Position numbers and translations under genes: made by a program. From Providencia rettgeri (GTDB lineage Bacteria; Pseudomonadota; Gammaproteobacteria; Enterobacterales; Enterobacteriaceae), in the NCBI RefSeq assembly GCF_023205015.1, contig NZ_CP096258.1, positions 992,001 through 1,056,000 on the forward strand: a stretch of DNA of 64,000 nt, written 5' to 3'. Positions 17,884 through 26,802 of this stretch are shown here, piece after piece; position 1 is the first letter of the stretch; each line of letters begins with the position of its first letter. The notes beneath the pieces are model-generated. The model saw only the letters and a list, made by a program, of their open reading frames with translations, had not been told where the DNA came from and searched no databases.

Positions 17884-18903
17884 ATGGCAATCAGGGTAGC
17901 AATAAACGGCTTTGGCCGCATTGGTCGAAGTGTTTTAAGAGCGTTGTATGAATCAGGCCGTCGGGCAGAGATTGTCGTGGTAGCGATTAATGAACTGGCT
18001 GAACCTGAAGGTATTGCGCATTTGCTTAAGTATGATTCCAGTCATGGGCGTTTTGCTTGGGATGTACGGCTTAATGGCACACTTTTGCAAGTTGGTGATG
18101 ACAATATTCGCTTATTTCATCAACCGGCTATTCATGAATTACCTTGGAAAGAGTTAGGCATTGATGTTGTGTTGGATTGCAGTGGAGCCTATGGCACAAG
18201 GGATGATGGTTTACAACATTTAGCCGCAGGTGCTAAAAAAGTACTATTCTCTCACCCCGGAACCGATGACCTTGATGCAACGATTGTTTATGGGGTTAAC
18301 CATGAGACTTTAACCGCCCAAGACAAGATTGTTTCCAATGCCTCTTGCACCACCAATTGTATTATTCCAATTATTAAATTACTTGATGAGGCATTTTCGA
18401 TTGAATCGGGAACGGTGACGACGATCCATGCGTCGATGAATGACCAGCCTGTTATCGATGCCTATCATAAAGATTTACGCAGGACTCGCGCAGCGAGCCA
18501 GTCTATCATTCCTGTTGATACCAAGTTAGCGGCAGGAATTACGCGAATTTTTCCGAAATTTAAAGACCATTTTGAAGCCATTTCTGTTCGTGTACCGACG
18601 ACGAATGTGACAGCGATTGATTTGAGTGTTACCGTACACGACGATGTCTGTGTTGAAAAAGTCAATCAGCTACTGCGAGGCGCTGCACAAGGGCATTTTC
18701 GTGGTATAGTGGACTACACAGAATTACCACTGGTCTCGATGGATTTCAATCATGATCCACACAGTGCTATTATTGATGGTACACAAACGCGAGTTAGTGG
18801 TAAGCATTTAATTAAAACCCTAGTTTGGTGTGATAACGAATGGGGGTTTGCTAACCGGATGCTAGATACAACATTAGCAATGGCAGCGACAGGTTTAAAC
18901 TAA
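17884..18903 (+). CDS. epd: D-erythrose-4-phosphate dehydrogenase
   Basis: This 339-aa GAPDH-like enzyme oxidises erythrose 4-phosphate to 4-phosphoerythronate, the first step of pyridoxal phosphate synthesis. It has the NAD-binding INGFGRIGRSVLRAL, the catalytic SNASCTTNC (C155) and the His in TTIHASMND. VVAINELAEPEGIAHLLKYDSSHGRF, with a Glu replacing the Asp usual at the GAPDH cofactor site, and location before pgk point to Epd rather than GapA. It probably shares a transcript with pgk and fbaA. Confidence 0.94.
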   Translation: MAIRVAINGFGRIGRSVLRALYESGRRAEIVVVAINELAEPEGIAHLLKYDSSHGRFAWDVRLNGTLLQVGDDNIRLFHQPAIHELPWKELGIDVVLDCSGAYGTRDDGLQHLAAGAKKVLFSHPGTDDLDATIVYGVNHETLTAQDKIVSNASCTTNCIIPIIKLLDEAFSIESGTVTTIHASMNDQPVIDAYHKDLRRTRAASQSIIPVDTKLAAGITRIFPKFKDHFEAISVRVPTTNVTAIDLSVTVHDDVCVEKVNQLLRGAAQGHFRGIVDYTELPLVSMDFNHDPHSAIIDGTQTRVSGKHLIKTLVWCDNEWGFANRMLDTTLAMAATGLN

Positions 18904-18995
18904 TTGGCGACTGACAGACAGCAGGGCATGATAATGTTATTGCTTTGCACAGCCGCTAATGGAAACTTTATAGAGAATCAACGAGAGGATTCACC

Positions 18996-20159
18996 ATGTC
19001 TGTAATTAAGATGACCGATTTAGACTTAGCGGGTAAACGCGTATTCATCCGTTCTGACTTAAACGTTCCTGTAAAAGATGGCAAAGTTACTTCTGATGCA
19101 CGTATCCGTGCTTCATTACCAACAATTGAAGCTGCTCTGAAACAAGGCGCTAAAGTCATGGTCACTTCTCACCTTGGTCGTCCGACCGAAGGCGAGTACA
19201 ACGAAGAGTTTTCACTGCAACCTGTTGTTGACTATCTAGCCGACAAAATAGATTACCCAGTTCGTTTAGTTAAAGACTACCTTGACGGTGTTGAAATCGA
19301 AGCAGGCGAGTTAGTTGTGCTGGAAAACGTTCGCTTTAATAAAGGCGAGAAGAAAGACGATGAAACTCTGTCAAAACAATACGCTGCATTGTGTGACGTT
19401 TATGTGATGGATGCATTTGGTACGGCTCACCGTGCGCAAGCATCGACTCATGGCGTTGCTAAATTCTCTCCAGTGGCTTGTGCCGGCCCACTACTGAGTG
19501 GTGAGTTAGAAGCATTAGGTAAAGCATTAGATAACCCTGCTCGCCCAATGGTTGCGATTGTTGGTGGTTCTAAAGTATCAACTAAACTGACAGTATTAGA
19601 TTCTCTATCTAAAATTGCAGACCAGCTGATTGTTGGTGGTGGTATTGCAAACACCTTTATCGCAGCAGAAGGCAATAATGTTGGCCGTTCATTATATGAA
19701 GCGGACTTAATCCCTGAAGCGAAAAAATTACTGGCTAACTGCCAAATCCCAGTACCAACGGATGTGCGTGTTGCTACCGAGTTCTCTGAAACTGCGCCAG
19801 CAACCTTGAAAGCAAGTACTGAAATTAAAGACGACGAACAAATTCTGGATTTAGGTGACGAATCTGCACAGCGCTTGGCTGAGATCCTGAAAAATGCCAA
19901 AACTATTCTTTGGAATGGACCTGTTGGCGTATTTGAGTTCCCTAATTTCCGTAAAGGTACAGAGATCGTAGCAAAAGCAATCGCAGATAGCGATGCATTC
20001 TCTATTGCGGGTGGTGGTGACACACTAGCGGCTATCGACTTATTCGATATTGCTGACAAAATTTCATATATCTCTACTGGTGGTGGCGCTTTCCTTGAGT
20101 TCGTTGAAGGTAAAAAGCTCCCTGCCGTTGTGATGCTAGAAGAACGTGCTAAAGCGTAA
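18996..20159 (+). CDS. pgk: Phosphoglycerate kinase
   Basis: This 387-aa glycolytic enzyme transfers phosphate from 1,3-bisphosphoglycerate to ADP. It has the substrate-binding IRSDLNVPVKDG and SHLGRP near the N-terminus, VGGSKVSTKL in mid-protein, and the nucleotide-binding WNGPVGVFE and GGGDTLAAI at the C-terminus. The full length is normal for the bacterial enzyme. ATG 18996 follows GAGAGGA. It is flanked by epd and fbaA, the classical gene order. Confidence 0.97.
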   Translation: MSVIKMTDLDLAGKRVFIRSDLNVPVKDGKVTSDARIRASLPTIEAALKQGAKVMVTSHLGRPTEGEYNEEFSLQPVVDYLADKIDYPVRLVKDYLDGVEIEAGELVVLENVRFNKGEKKDDETLSKQYAALCDVYVMDAFGTAHRAQASTHGVAKFSPVACAGPLLSGELEALGKALDNPARPMVAIVGGSKVSTKLTVLDSLSKIADQLIVGGGIANTFIAAEGNNVGRSLYEADLIPEAKKLLANCQIPVPTDVRVATEFSETAPATLKASTEIKDDEQILDLGDESAQRLAEILKNAKTILWNGPVGVFEFPNFRKGTEIVAKAIADSDAFSIAGGGDTLAAIDLFDIADKISYISTGGGAFLEFVEGKKLPAVVMLEERAKA

Positions 20160-20218
20160 TTAATTGTTCATACACAACAGGCAGCACAGGCTGCCTGTTT
20201 ACCACAGGACCTTTTCAC

Positions 20219-21295
20219 ATGTCTAAAATTTTTGATTTTGTTAAACCGGGTGTTCTTACGGGTGATGATGTACAGAAAGTTTTCGCAGTTGCTAAAGAAA
20301 ATAACTTTGCATTGCCAGCGGTGAACTGTGTTGGTACGGATTCAATTAACGCCGTACTTGAAGCGGCTGCTAAAGTGCGTGCTCCAGTTATTGTTCAGTT
20401 TTCTAATGGCGGTGCCGCATTTATCGCAGGTAAAGGCCTGAAAGCTGAAGGCCAACAAGCTGCAATTTTAGGTGCCATCTCTGGGGCTTATCATGTACAC
20501 CAAATGGCTGAGCACTATGGTGTTCCTGTTATTCTGCATACCGACCACTGTGCGAAGAAATTACTGCCATGGATCGACGGTCTGTTAGATGCGGGTGAAA
20601 AGCACTACGCGAAAACCGGTAAACCACTGTTCTCTTCTCACATGATTGACCTGTCTGAAGAATCACTGGAAGAAAATATCGAAATCTGTGCTAAATATTT
20701 AGCGCGTATGGCTAAAATCGATATGACACTGGAAATCGAATTAGGCTGTACTGGTGGTGAAGAAGACGGTGTTGATAACACGGGTATGGATAGCTCTGAG
20801 CTGTACACTCAACCAGAAGACGTTGCATATGCATACGAAAAACTGAGTGCAGTAAGCCCTCGTTTTACTATCGCAGCTTCTTTCGGTAACGTTCACGGTG
20901 TTTATAAACCAGGTAACGTCCAGTTAACGCCAAAAATTCTGCGTAATTCACAAGACTACGTTTCAGAAAAATATAACTTGCCACACAACAGCTTAGACTT
21001 CGTATTCCACGGTGGTTCTGGCTCAAGTGCTGCTGAAATCAAAGAAGCAGTAAGCTACGGTGTTATTAAAATGAACATCGACACTGATACTCAGTGGGCA
21101 ACTTGGGATGGTATTTTACAGTACTACAAAAAGAACGAAGGCTACCTGCAAGGTCAGTTAGGTAATCCAGAAGGTGCGGATAAACCTAACAAAAAATACT
21201 ATGACCCACGCGTATGGCTGCGTAAAGCACAAGAGTCAATGGTTGTTCGTTTAGAACAAGCATTCAAAGAACTGAACTGTGTTGATGTACTGTAA
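20219..21295 (+). CDS. fbaA: Fructose-bisphosphate aldolase, class II
   Basis: This 358-aa zinc-dependent aldolase cleaves fructose 1,6-bisphosphate. D109 and the zinc ligand H110 lie in ILHTDHCAKK. Further ligands are in LEIELGCTGGEEDG (Glu) and VHGVYKPGN (His), and FHGGSGS binds phosphate. The length and the insertions identify the class IIA enzyme of enterics. A strong terminator follows. Confidence 0.97.
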   Translation: MSKIFDFVKPGVLTGDDVQKVFAVAKENNFALPAVNCVGTDSINAVLEAAAKVRAPVIVQFSNGGAAFIAGKGLKAEGQQAAILGAISGAYHVHQMAEHYGVPVILHTDHCAKKLLPWIDGLLDAGEKHYAKTGKPLFSSHMIDLSEESLEENIEICAKYLARMAKIDMTLEIELGCTGGEEDGVDNTGMDSSELYTQPEDVAYAYEKLSAVSPRFTIAASFGNVHGVYKPGNVQLTPKILRNSQDYVSEKYNLPHNSLDFVFHGGSGSSAAEIKEAVSYGVIKMNIDTDTQWATWDGILQYYKKNEGYLQGQLGNPEGADKPNKKYYDPRVWLRKAQESMVVRLEQAFKELNCVDVL

Positions 21296-21321
21296 TTAAC
21301 ATTCGTTAAGTTTTTATTTTT

Positions 21322-21358
21322 AAAATCCCCCAGTGAGGTGACTTGCTGGGGGATTTTT
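21322..21358 (+). terminator. Terminator of the epd-pgk-fbaA unit
   Basis: The stem AAAATCCCCCAG/CTGGGGGATTTT is followed by further T. It may also serve the convergent LysR gene, whose stop is 27 bp away. Confidence 0.92.
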
Positions 21359-21384
21359 CGATCATGCAGATACGGGGCACTTAG

Positions 21385-22239
21385 TTATGAGAGTAATTTT
21401 AAAAAGAGAGTTTCACTTTGTGTTAGTGGTTTACTCGCCTCGGTGATGGCACATATGCGGTTATGAAAAACAGGAGAATCGTTCATTTCTACCAGTGAGT
21501 GGCGAAAATTAATATGAGAAGCATAGTTCTCGGGCAGAATTCCAACATAGTGGCCTGAAGCGATAAAGGTAGCAACGGCCTCAAGGCCAGCGGCTTCAGG
21601 GCCTCGGCTAAATTCACCCGATGCTAAAATACTTTCAGTGAATGGGTGTGGCCGATAAACCAATGCTAGATTATGTTTGTTGTTGGCCGTATTCGCAGAA
21701 ACATAAAGCTTATGGTTTTCTATAAATAAGAATTGATAATTATAACGGCTGTTTTCGTGATACTGTCCCCGAATACCAATTTGAATGGTTCTGTCGCTGA
21801 GCGCTCGGTTTAATTGGTTATGATTGAGTATACTCAGCTCTAATTTAACATTAGGTGCCGCTTGGGTAAATTGAGCGATAGTGGCAGATAGATGGCAGAG
21901 TGGATCCGTTAAAATATGCTCAATAACACCAATCACTAATGTACCTGATAAAATCCCATGACGCTCATCGACTTCAGTTTTGATGTTATCTAATGCTTTC
22001 AAAGCAGTTTTTGCTTTTTCGATAACAAATAAACCTGATTCAGTGAGTTTAAAACCAGAAGGCCCCCTTTCACACAACTGGACTCCGAGTTTTTCTTCAA
22101 TGTCACGAATATGGCGACTTATCGACGCTTTTGACATATTTAATTTTTTTTCTGCAATGGAAAAACCACCGACTTCAGCGACGGAAGTAAAAACACGTAA
22201 TGATTTTAAGTCTTTTTCAGTTAATTTTTTATTATGCAT
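21385..22239 (-). CDS. LysR-family transcriptional regulator
   Basis: This 284-aa LysR-type regulator has an N-terminal winged HTH (about residues 8-70: LKSLRVFTSVAEVGGFSIAEKKLNM then ISRHIRDIEEKLGVQLCERG) and a periplasmic-binding-like effector domain. It is divergent from the gltS/ureohydrolase pair across 282 bp, so it most likely controls those genes. The effector is unknown. The HTH is of the group where Ser/Lys replace the usual Thr-Gln pair (NMSKASISRH). Confidence 0.85.
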   Translation of the reverse strand: MHNKKLTEKDLKSLRVFTSVAEVGGFSIAEKKLNMSKASISRHIRDIEEKLGVQLCERGPSGFKLTESGLFVIEKAKTALKALDNIKTEVDERHGILSGTLVIGVIEHILTDPLCHLSATIAQFTQAAPNVKLELSILNHNQLNRALSDRTIQIGIRGQYHENSRYNYQFLFIENHKLYVSANTANNKHNLALVYRPHPFTESILASGEFSRGPEAAGLEAVATFIASGHYVGILPENYASHINFRHSLVEMNDSPVFHNRICAITEASKPLTQSETLFLKLLS

Positions 22240-22253
22240 ATTTATACCTATTA

Positions 22254-22269
22254 CGTGAAATAAATCACT
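22254..22269. promoter_or_regulatory. CRP-like site in the LysR-gltS divergent region
   Basis: CGTGA-AATAAA-TCACT keeps the CRP core GTGA-N6-TCAC with A+T-rich flanks. It lies directly upstream of the lysR start and about 250 bp upstream of gltS. The site would suggest carbon-catabolite control; it is a sequence match only. Confidence 0.35.
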
Positions 22270-22462
22270 AAATACTAATCTATCTTACTTTTTATTGAGA
22301 TACAAACTGCATAAATAATGTTTGTTTATTTTAATTATTAAAATTATTTATGTTTTTCATAAAAGGTTTCATTTTATGAAACCATAGGATCAAAAATATC
22401 ACTTTTATTATTATTAGATATGTATATCTTAAAGTTGTAGTTGTTAATAGATTATTACCAAA

Positions 22463-22472
22463 GTGGCGCCAC
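22463..22472. promoter_or_regulatory. Perfect GTGGCGCCAC palindrome upstream of gltS
   Basis: A perfect 10-bp G+C-rich palindrome stands alone in A+T-rich DNA about 50 bp before the gltS start, roughly where a regulator would touch the promoter. No family-specific match is recognised. Confidence 0.3.
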
Positions 22473-22521
22473 AAAATAATAATTAATCCAAATATATATA
22501 AATACAAAAGGATTCTCATTT

Positions 22522-23742
22522 ATGGTCACAGATGAATTGTTAACAATAAAATTAGATATGATTACATTTACAGCATTAGGGGCTTTATTATTAATGACTA
22601 GTAATGTAATTATAAAGAAATTTCCATTTTTTATGAAATATTCAATTCCTAGTCCGGTGATCGGCGGATTTATATTTTCTATTGCAATGTGGTTAGCTTA
22701 TCAGTTTAATATTGTTGAACTTAATTTTGATAATACATTATATGACTTATCGATGTATATATTCTTTGTCACAATTGGTTTAATGACAGGTGTTAAACTC
22801 TTAGTGAGCGGTGGGAAAATATTACTGATTTATATGGTAATTTGCTGGGGACTGGCATTTATGCAAAATGGTGTCAGTATTGGTTTATCATATGTTTTAG
22901 ATATTGAGCCATTAGTTGCCATGATGGCAGGCCAAGCCTCGATGCAAGGTGGTCATGGTATGGCGGCATCTTTAGCGCCGCTGATTGAATCTTTTGGCTA
23001 CGATCAAGCATTGAATGTTGGGTTAGCGGCTTCGACGTTTGGTTTAATTGCAGGATCAATTCTAGGTGGGCCTGTTGGGAACTGGTTAATTCAAAGAAAT
23101 AAATTAAAAATTGAAACTGATCATGTTGACTTAGAAAATTTAGCAGAAAGTAACAACACTGAAGATAAAGTTACGGCTCAAAAATGCATTATTACTGGGG
23201 CGGTCATTTTAAGCATACTTGCTATCGGAATGCCGACAGCAAAATGGATAAGTACAGCGACAGGGTTTACCATTCCTGGACATATTTTTAGTTTATTTAT
23301 TGGTATCATATTTCACTCAATTAATGAAAGAAAACCAATAATTAAAATATCTCGTAATACAGTAATATTAATTTCTACTTTATCGCTAGAGATGTTTTTA
23401 GTGATGGCAATGATGAAATTAAAACTGTGGGAATTATATGAGTTAGCACTACCACTAACTATCATCTTAATATCTCAAGTCATTACAACAATATTAGTCG
23501 CTATATTTATTGTTTATCGTGCTTTAGGTAAAAACTATGACGCTGCTGTTATGTCAGCAGGTTTTATTGGTCATGGTTTAGGTGCGACACCGAACGGCTT
23601 AGTGGTGATGGATGCTATTTGTAATAAGTACGGTTTATTCTCACGAAAGGCATTCATTATTATTCCAATCGCTGGAACGGTATTAACAGATATTGTTGGT
23701 GTCCCTCTATTTGTATTCTTAGCTAACACATTTGGTGGTTAA
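22522..23742 (+). CDS. gltS: GltS-family sodium/glutamate-type symporter
   Basis: This 406-aa inner-membrane carrier of the GltS (ESS) family has about ten hydrophobic helices and the family's two glycine-rich pore loops: GQASMQGGHGMAASLAP in the N-half and SAGFIGHGLGATPNG in the C-half. GltS imports glutamate with sodium. Here it is followed 50 bp later by a ureohydrolase and controlled by a divergent LysR gene, so the substrate could be another amino acid or guanidino compound. ATG 22522 follows AAAGGA. The symbol denotes family, not proven substrate. Confidence 0.75.
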   Translation: MVTDELLTIKLDMITFTALGALLLMTSNVIIKKFPFFMKYSIPSPVIGGFIFSIAMWLAYQFNIVELNFDNTLYDLSMYIFFVTIGLMTGVKLLVSGGKILLIYMVICWGLAFMQNGVSIGLSYVLDIEPLVAMMAGQASMQGGHGMAASLAPLIESFGYDQALNVGLAASTFGLIAGSILGGPVGNWLIQRNKLKIETDHVDLENLAESNNTEDKVTAQKCIITGAVILSILAIGMPTAKWISTATGFTIPGHIFSLFIGIIFHSINERKPIIKISRNTVILISTLSLEMFLVMAMMKLKLWELYELALPLTIILISQVITTILVAIFIVYRALGKNYDAAVMSAGFIGHGLGATPNGLVVMDAICNKYGLFSRKAFIIIPIAGTVLTDIVGVPLFVFLANTFGG

Positions 23743-23792
23743 GAAATAAAAAACAAAAGAAAGAAAACTAAATCTAAGAAGGAATAGTTTGT

Positions 23793-24758
23793 ATGAAAAA
23801 ATTAACGACTCCTCCACATGTTGGTCATAAAACATTTTTATATTCAGAGTTAGTGACTGAATTAACCAACATTGAAGCGGATATTGCCATACTAGGGATG
23901 CCATTTAGTTCAGCTTATAGTGCTCACGCCTTTACCAATGACCAATCTCGTGCCCCACAATATTTACGTGATATGAGCGATCGAATTGTTAGGCATCCAG
24001 ATCATTATGACTTTGATATTGATGGGCCACTATTACAAGGTCGTGAAGATATTAAATTCGTGGATTGTGGGGATGTTATTCCTGATTTATCAAAGCCTTT
24101 GGGAGAGCATCATCAGCGCGCAGCTGAGGCGATCCGGCAATTATTAAGAGCTAAAGCACTTCCCATTGTTTTGGGGGGCGACCATGGGATCACCACGCCT
24201 ATTTTGCAAGGGTTTGATGAAGTCGGTCCTGTTACTTTAGTGCATATTGATGCACATTTAGATTGGCGTGAAGAGGTCAATGGGGTGGATACCGGCCTTT
24301 CAAGCCCGATCCGCCGCGCTTCTGAAATGAAGCATATAGGTGAAATTTTCCAAATTGGTTTACGTGCACAAGGCAGTGGGCGCCCAGCAGATTACCAAGC
24401 GGCTAAAGACCATGGTGCGCATGTTATTCCGGCCTATGAACTACATGAGGTTGGGATGCAAGCCATTTTAGATCGGATCCCTGATAATTCGAACTACTAT
24501 ATTAGTATTGATGCAGATGGTATTGACCCGAGTATTATGCCTGGGGTTGATGGCCCAGCTCCCGGTGGAGTGACTTATTTGCAAGCTCGTAGCCTAATTC
24601 ACGGTTTAGTGAAAAAGGGCCGCGTTGTTGGTATGGATATCGTTGAAATTACTCCAGCCAAAGATATTCCTTCTAAGCTAACTGGGGTGACCGCAGGGCG
24701 CTTTGTTGTGAATTTAATTGGAGCATCCATTCGCGCAGGGTATTTTGATAAGAAATAA
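23793..24758 (+). CDS. Ureohydrolase (agmatinase/arginase family)
   Basis: This 321-aa protein has the binuclear manganese site of the arginase/agmatinase superfamily: H131 (GGDHG), D153, H155 and D157 (HIDAHLDW), and D240 and D242 (SIDADGIDPSIMPG). Such enzymes split urea from guanidino compounds. The segment after the last metal motif (GVDGPAPGG) differs from the E. coli SpeB, and the gene follows a GltS-type carrier, so the substrate may be agmatine, guanidinobutyrate or a related acid. It is probably co-transcribed with gltS. ATG 23793 is preceded by AAGAAGGAATAG. Confidence 0.8.
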   Translation: MKKLTTPPHVGHKTFLYSELVTELTNIEADIAILGMPFSSAYSAHAFTNDQSRAPQYLRDMSDRIVRHPDHYDFDIDGPLLQGREDIKFVDCGDVIPDLSKPLGEHHQRAAEAIRQLLRAKALPIVLGGDHGITTPILQGFDEVGPVTLVHIDAHLDWREEVNGVDTGLSSPIRRASEMKHIGEIFQIGLRAQGSGRPADYQAAKDHGAHVIPAYELHEVGMQAILDRIPDNSNYYISIDADGIDPSIMPGVDGPAPGGVTYLQARSLIHGLVKKGRVVGMDIVEITPAKDIPSKLTGVTAGRFVVNLIGASIRAGYFDKK

Positions 24759-24788
24759 CGCAGCCAATTAGCCAATTAATGTTGTGCT

Positions 24789-24825
24789 AACAATAAAGTG
24801 GGTGATTTATTTCCACTTTATTGTT
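24789..24825. terminator. Terminator between the ureohydrolase and DUF4440 genes
   Basis: A perfect 13-bp inverted repeat AACAATAAAGTGG/CCACTTTATTGTT with an 11-nt loop lies between convergent genes and overlaps the stop codon of the DUF4440 gene. It lacks a long T-run but is A+T-rich at the base. Confidence 0.55.
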
Positions 24826-25174
24826 AATTTGAGGGTGTCCCTTGATGAAACCTTAATTGCCATTGGTTTGCTGAATTTTTTAGCCAAATAGATGAGCGGT
24901 TAGTTAGTTTGGTTTTACCCCCATCTTGTTGTTCAAAACTGATATAAGTCATTAACACCGTATTATCACTTAATTGCGAGCAGTGGAAGTTTTCGGCGTA
25001 AATCGTTTTAGCTGTTTCATTAGCCAATGACGCTAAGGTATCGAGTTTATCGGTTGAAAAGCCAGAACGACCAAATTCAAAAAAATCCTCATGTAATATC
25101 TCGCGAAGAAAATTGCTATTCTGTCGGTTAGTACTGTTATGTAATTTTTTCTCTAATTCAATTAGTTTATTCAT
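24824..25174 (-). CDS. DUF4440 / NTF2-like protein
   Basis: This 116-aa protein resembles the small SnoaL/NTF2-like fold proteins of family DUF4440 (LREILHEDFFEFGRSG, TVLMTYISFEQ, SSIWLKNSANQWQLRFHQGTP). Function is unknown; relatives bind small hydrophobic ligands or act as isomerase-like folds. Its ATG overlaps the stop of the upstream LysR gene (TGATG), so it is translationally coupled. This start is preferred to the GTG one codon earlier. Confidence 0.75.
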   Translation of the reverse strand: MNKLIELEKKLHNSTNRQNSNFLREILHEDFFEFGRSGFSTDKLDTLASLANETAKTIYAENFHCSQLSDNTVLMTYISFEQQDGGKTKLTNRSSIWLKNSANQWQLRFHQGTPSN

Positions 25175-26031
25175 CACTCGCGCTCTCCCAATTGTTGTGC
25201 CAGTTTTTCGGCGAGTTGAGTCACCGTATCCGAAGTATTTGCTTGGAAATGCATGGCAATTTCCATTTTTTGTGCGGCAGGGAAACCTTCATCTTCTGTT
25301 AAAATACGGTGTTGTGGTAGCTTAGCTCGCAGTGGTAGCAAGCTGATCCCTAAGCCATCCGTAATCGCGCTTTGAATACCCGCAAGACTTGAGCAGGTAT
25401 AAGTAATGTGCCAAGGGCGGTGCTCGTTATCTAATAACTTAAACATATCATTGCGGTATAACCCATTCTCAGGGAAAACAATGAGCGGAACAGAGTCACT
25501 ATTGAGTAATTGTCGCTGATTGCTGGTTAGCCAGCACAGTGACTCAGGCCAACAGTAGTCACTCTTGAATTCCCCCTTTTTCTGCTTCACGATGATTAAA
25601 TCCAATTCCCCATGTTGATAACGTTGGTGGAGCTGGCGGCTTAAACCGCTCGTAACTTCTAGCCGTACATTGGGGTTCGCTTGCATAAATGCCGCGAGTG
25701 TTGGGGTGACTTGCCCAGAAGCGAGGTCTTCAGGGAAGCCGAGGCGAATCGTTTGAATGACGGCATTGCCCGTGATTTTCATAAAGAAGGTATCATTTAG
25801 CGCCAAAATATTTTTTGCATAACTTAACAAAATCTCTCCAGTTTCGGTTAAGGTGAGTATGCGGTGTCCTCGGATAAATAAAGACTGGCCGACTAAAGTT
25901 TCTAGTCGTTGGATCTGCTGGCTCAATGTTGATTGTGTTGAATTTAAATGCTGTGAAGCCACAGTGAAATTCCCCGTTTCAGCGACGGTGACGAAGGTTT
26001 TCAATAAAACCAGATTGAGCAACGGATTCAT
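25174..26031 (-). CDS. LysR-family transcriptional regulator
   Basis: This LysR-type regulator of about 285 aa has HTH LKTFVTVAETGNFTVASQHLN followed by STQSTLSQQIQRLETLVGQSLF, the canonical Ser-Gln-rich recognition helix. It is coupled to the DUF4440 gene and divergent from the ankyrin-deaminase-MFS genes, which it probably regulates. The start is uncertain: ATG 26031 (MNPLLNLVLL) resembles family starts and has TAGGT 11 nt upstream, while an in-frame ATG at 26049 would add six residues. Confidence 0.82.
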   Translation of the reverse strand: MNPLLNLVLLKTFVTVAETGNFTVASQHLNSTQSTLSQQIQRLETLVGQSLFIRGHRILTLTETGEILLSYAKNILALNDTFFMKITGNAVIQTIRLGFPEDLASGQVTPTLAAFMQANPNVRLEVTSGLSRQLHQRYQHGELDLIIVKQKKGEFKSDYCWPESLCWLTSNQRQLLNSDSVPLIVFPENGLYRNDMFKLLDNEHRPWHITYTCSSLAGIQSAITDGLGISLLPLRAKLPQHRILTEDEGFPAAQKMEIAMHFQANTSDTVTQLAEKLAQQLGERE

Positions 26032-26115
26032 TTTATAAATACCTATCATTTGGTTATTTAATTTTTAAATAGCATACTTTTTCAGTAGATTAAAGAGTCA
26101 TAAGGGAGATTAATC

Positions 26116-26802
26116 ATGAAAACATTCTTTTTACGTGCCAAATGGTTGGTTCACTTAGCTAACATTCTTATGATTTCATTGATATTTATGGGGAAAGGCA
26201 TGGCAAATCCACAAGCTAACTCTTTGGTATCATTGGCCGAACAAGGTAATCTACAAGCAGTTAAATCCTTGGTTGAGCAAGGCGCGAATATTGAACAGCG
26301 CGATTTACGTCAACGCACTGCGTTGATGGCGGCAACCCATGAAAACCGTGTGGATGTGGCGCGCTATTTAATTGAGCGCGGTGCAGATGTGAATGCGAAG
26401 GATAACATGCAAGATTCACCGTACCTTTATTCCGGGGCGCGTGGGCTGCAAGATATTTTACTACTAACCCTGAAAAATGGGGCTGATTTAAAAAGTACTA
26501 ACCGCTACGGGGGAACTGCGTTGATCCCTGCGGCAGAACGCGGACATGTAACGACAGTCAAAACCTTGATTGATGCGGGTGTTGATGTGGATCACGTTAA
26601 TCGGTTGGGTTGGACTGCACTGATTGAGGCAATTATTTTAGGTGATGGTAGCGATAAGTACGCACAAATTGTCACTGAATTAATTAAAGGTGGCGCAGAT
26701 GTCAATTTAGCGGATGGTTCAGGGATATCACCGTTGACGCTGGCGAAAAGTAAAGGTTACCGTAATTTAATCGAAATTCTTGAGCGTTCAGGAGCGAAAT
26801 AA
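26116..26802 (+). CDS. Exported ankyrin-repeat protein
   Basis: This 228-aa protein has an N-terminal hydrophobic signal (LANILMISLIFMGKGMA) and then five or six ankyrin repeats filling residues 35-225 (for example TALMAATHENRVDVARYLIERGADVN in two parts, and TALIPAAERGHVTTVKTLIDAG). It should act in the periplasm as a protein-binding scaffold. Its stop overlaps the next start by 1 nt (TAATG), placing it in one operon with the deaminase and the MFS gene. No partner can be named. Confidence 0.8.
   Translation: MKTFFLRAKWLVHLANILMISLIFMGKGMANPQANSLVSLAEQGNLQAVKSLVEQGANIEQRDLRQRTALMAATHENRVDVARYLIERGADVNAKDNMQDSPYLYSGARGLQDILLLTLKNGADLKSTNRYGGTALIPAAERGHVTTVKTLIDAGVDVDHVNRLGWTALIEAIILGDGSDKYAQIVTELIKGGADVNLADGSGISPLTLAKSKGYRNLIEILERSGAK

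Noticed and set aside
19448..20059. 203-codon open frame on the minus strand inside pgk
   Set aside because: It is antisense to a highly conserved gene and has Ser/Pro/Ala-rich nonsense composition with no motif; a shadow of pgk codon usage.
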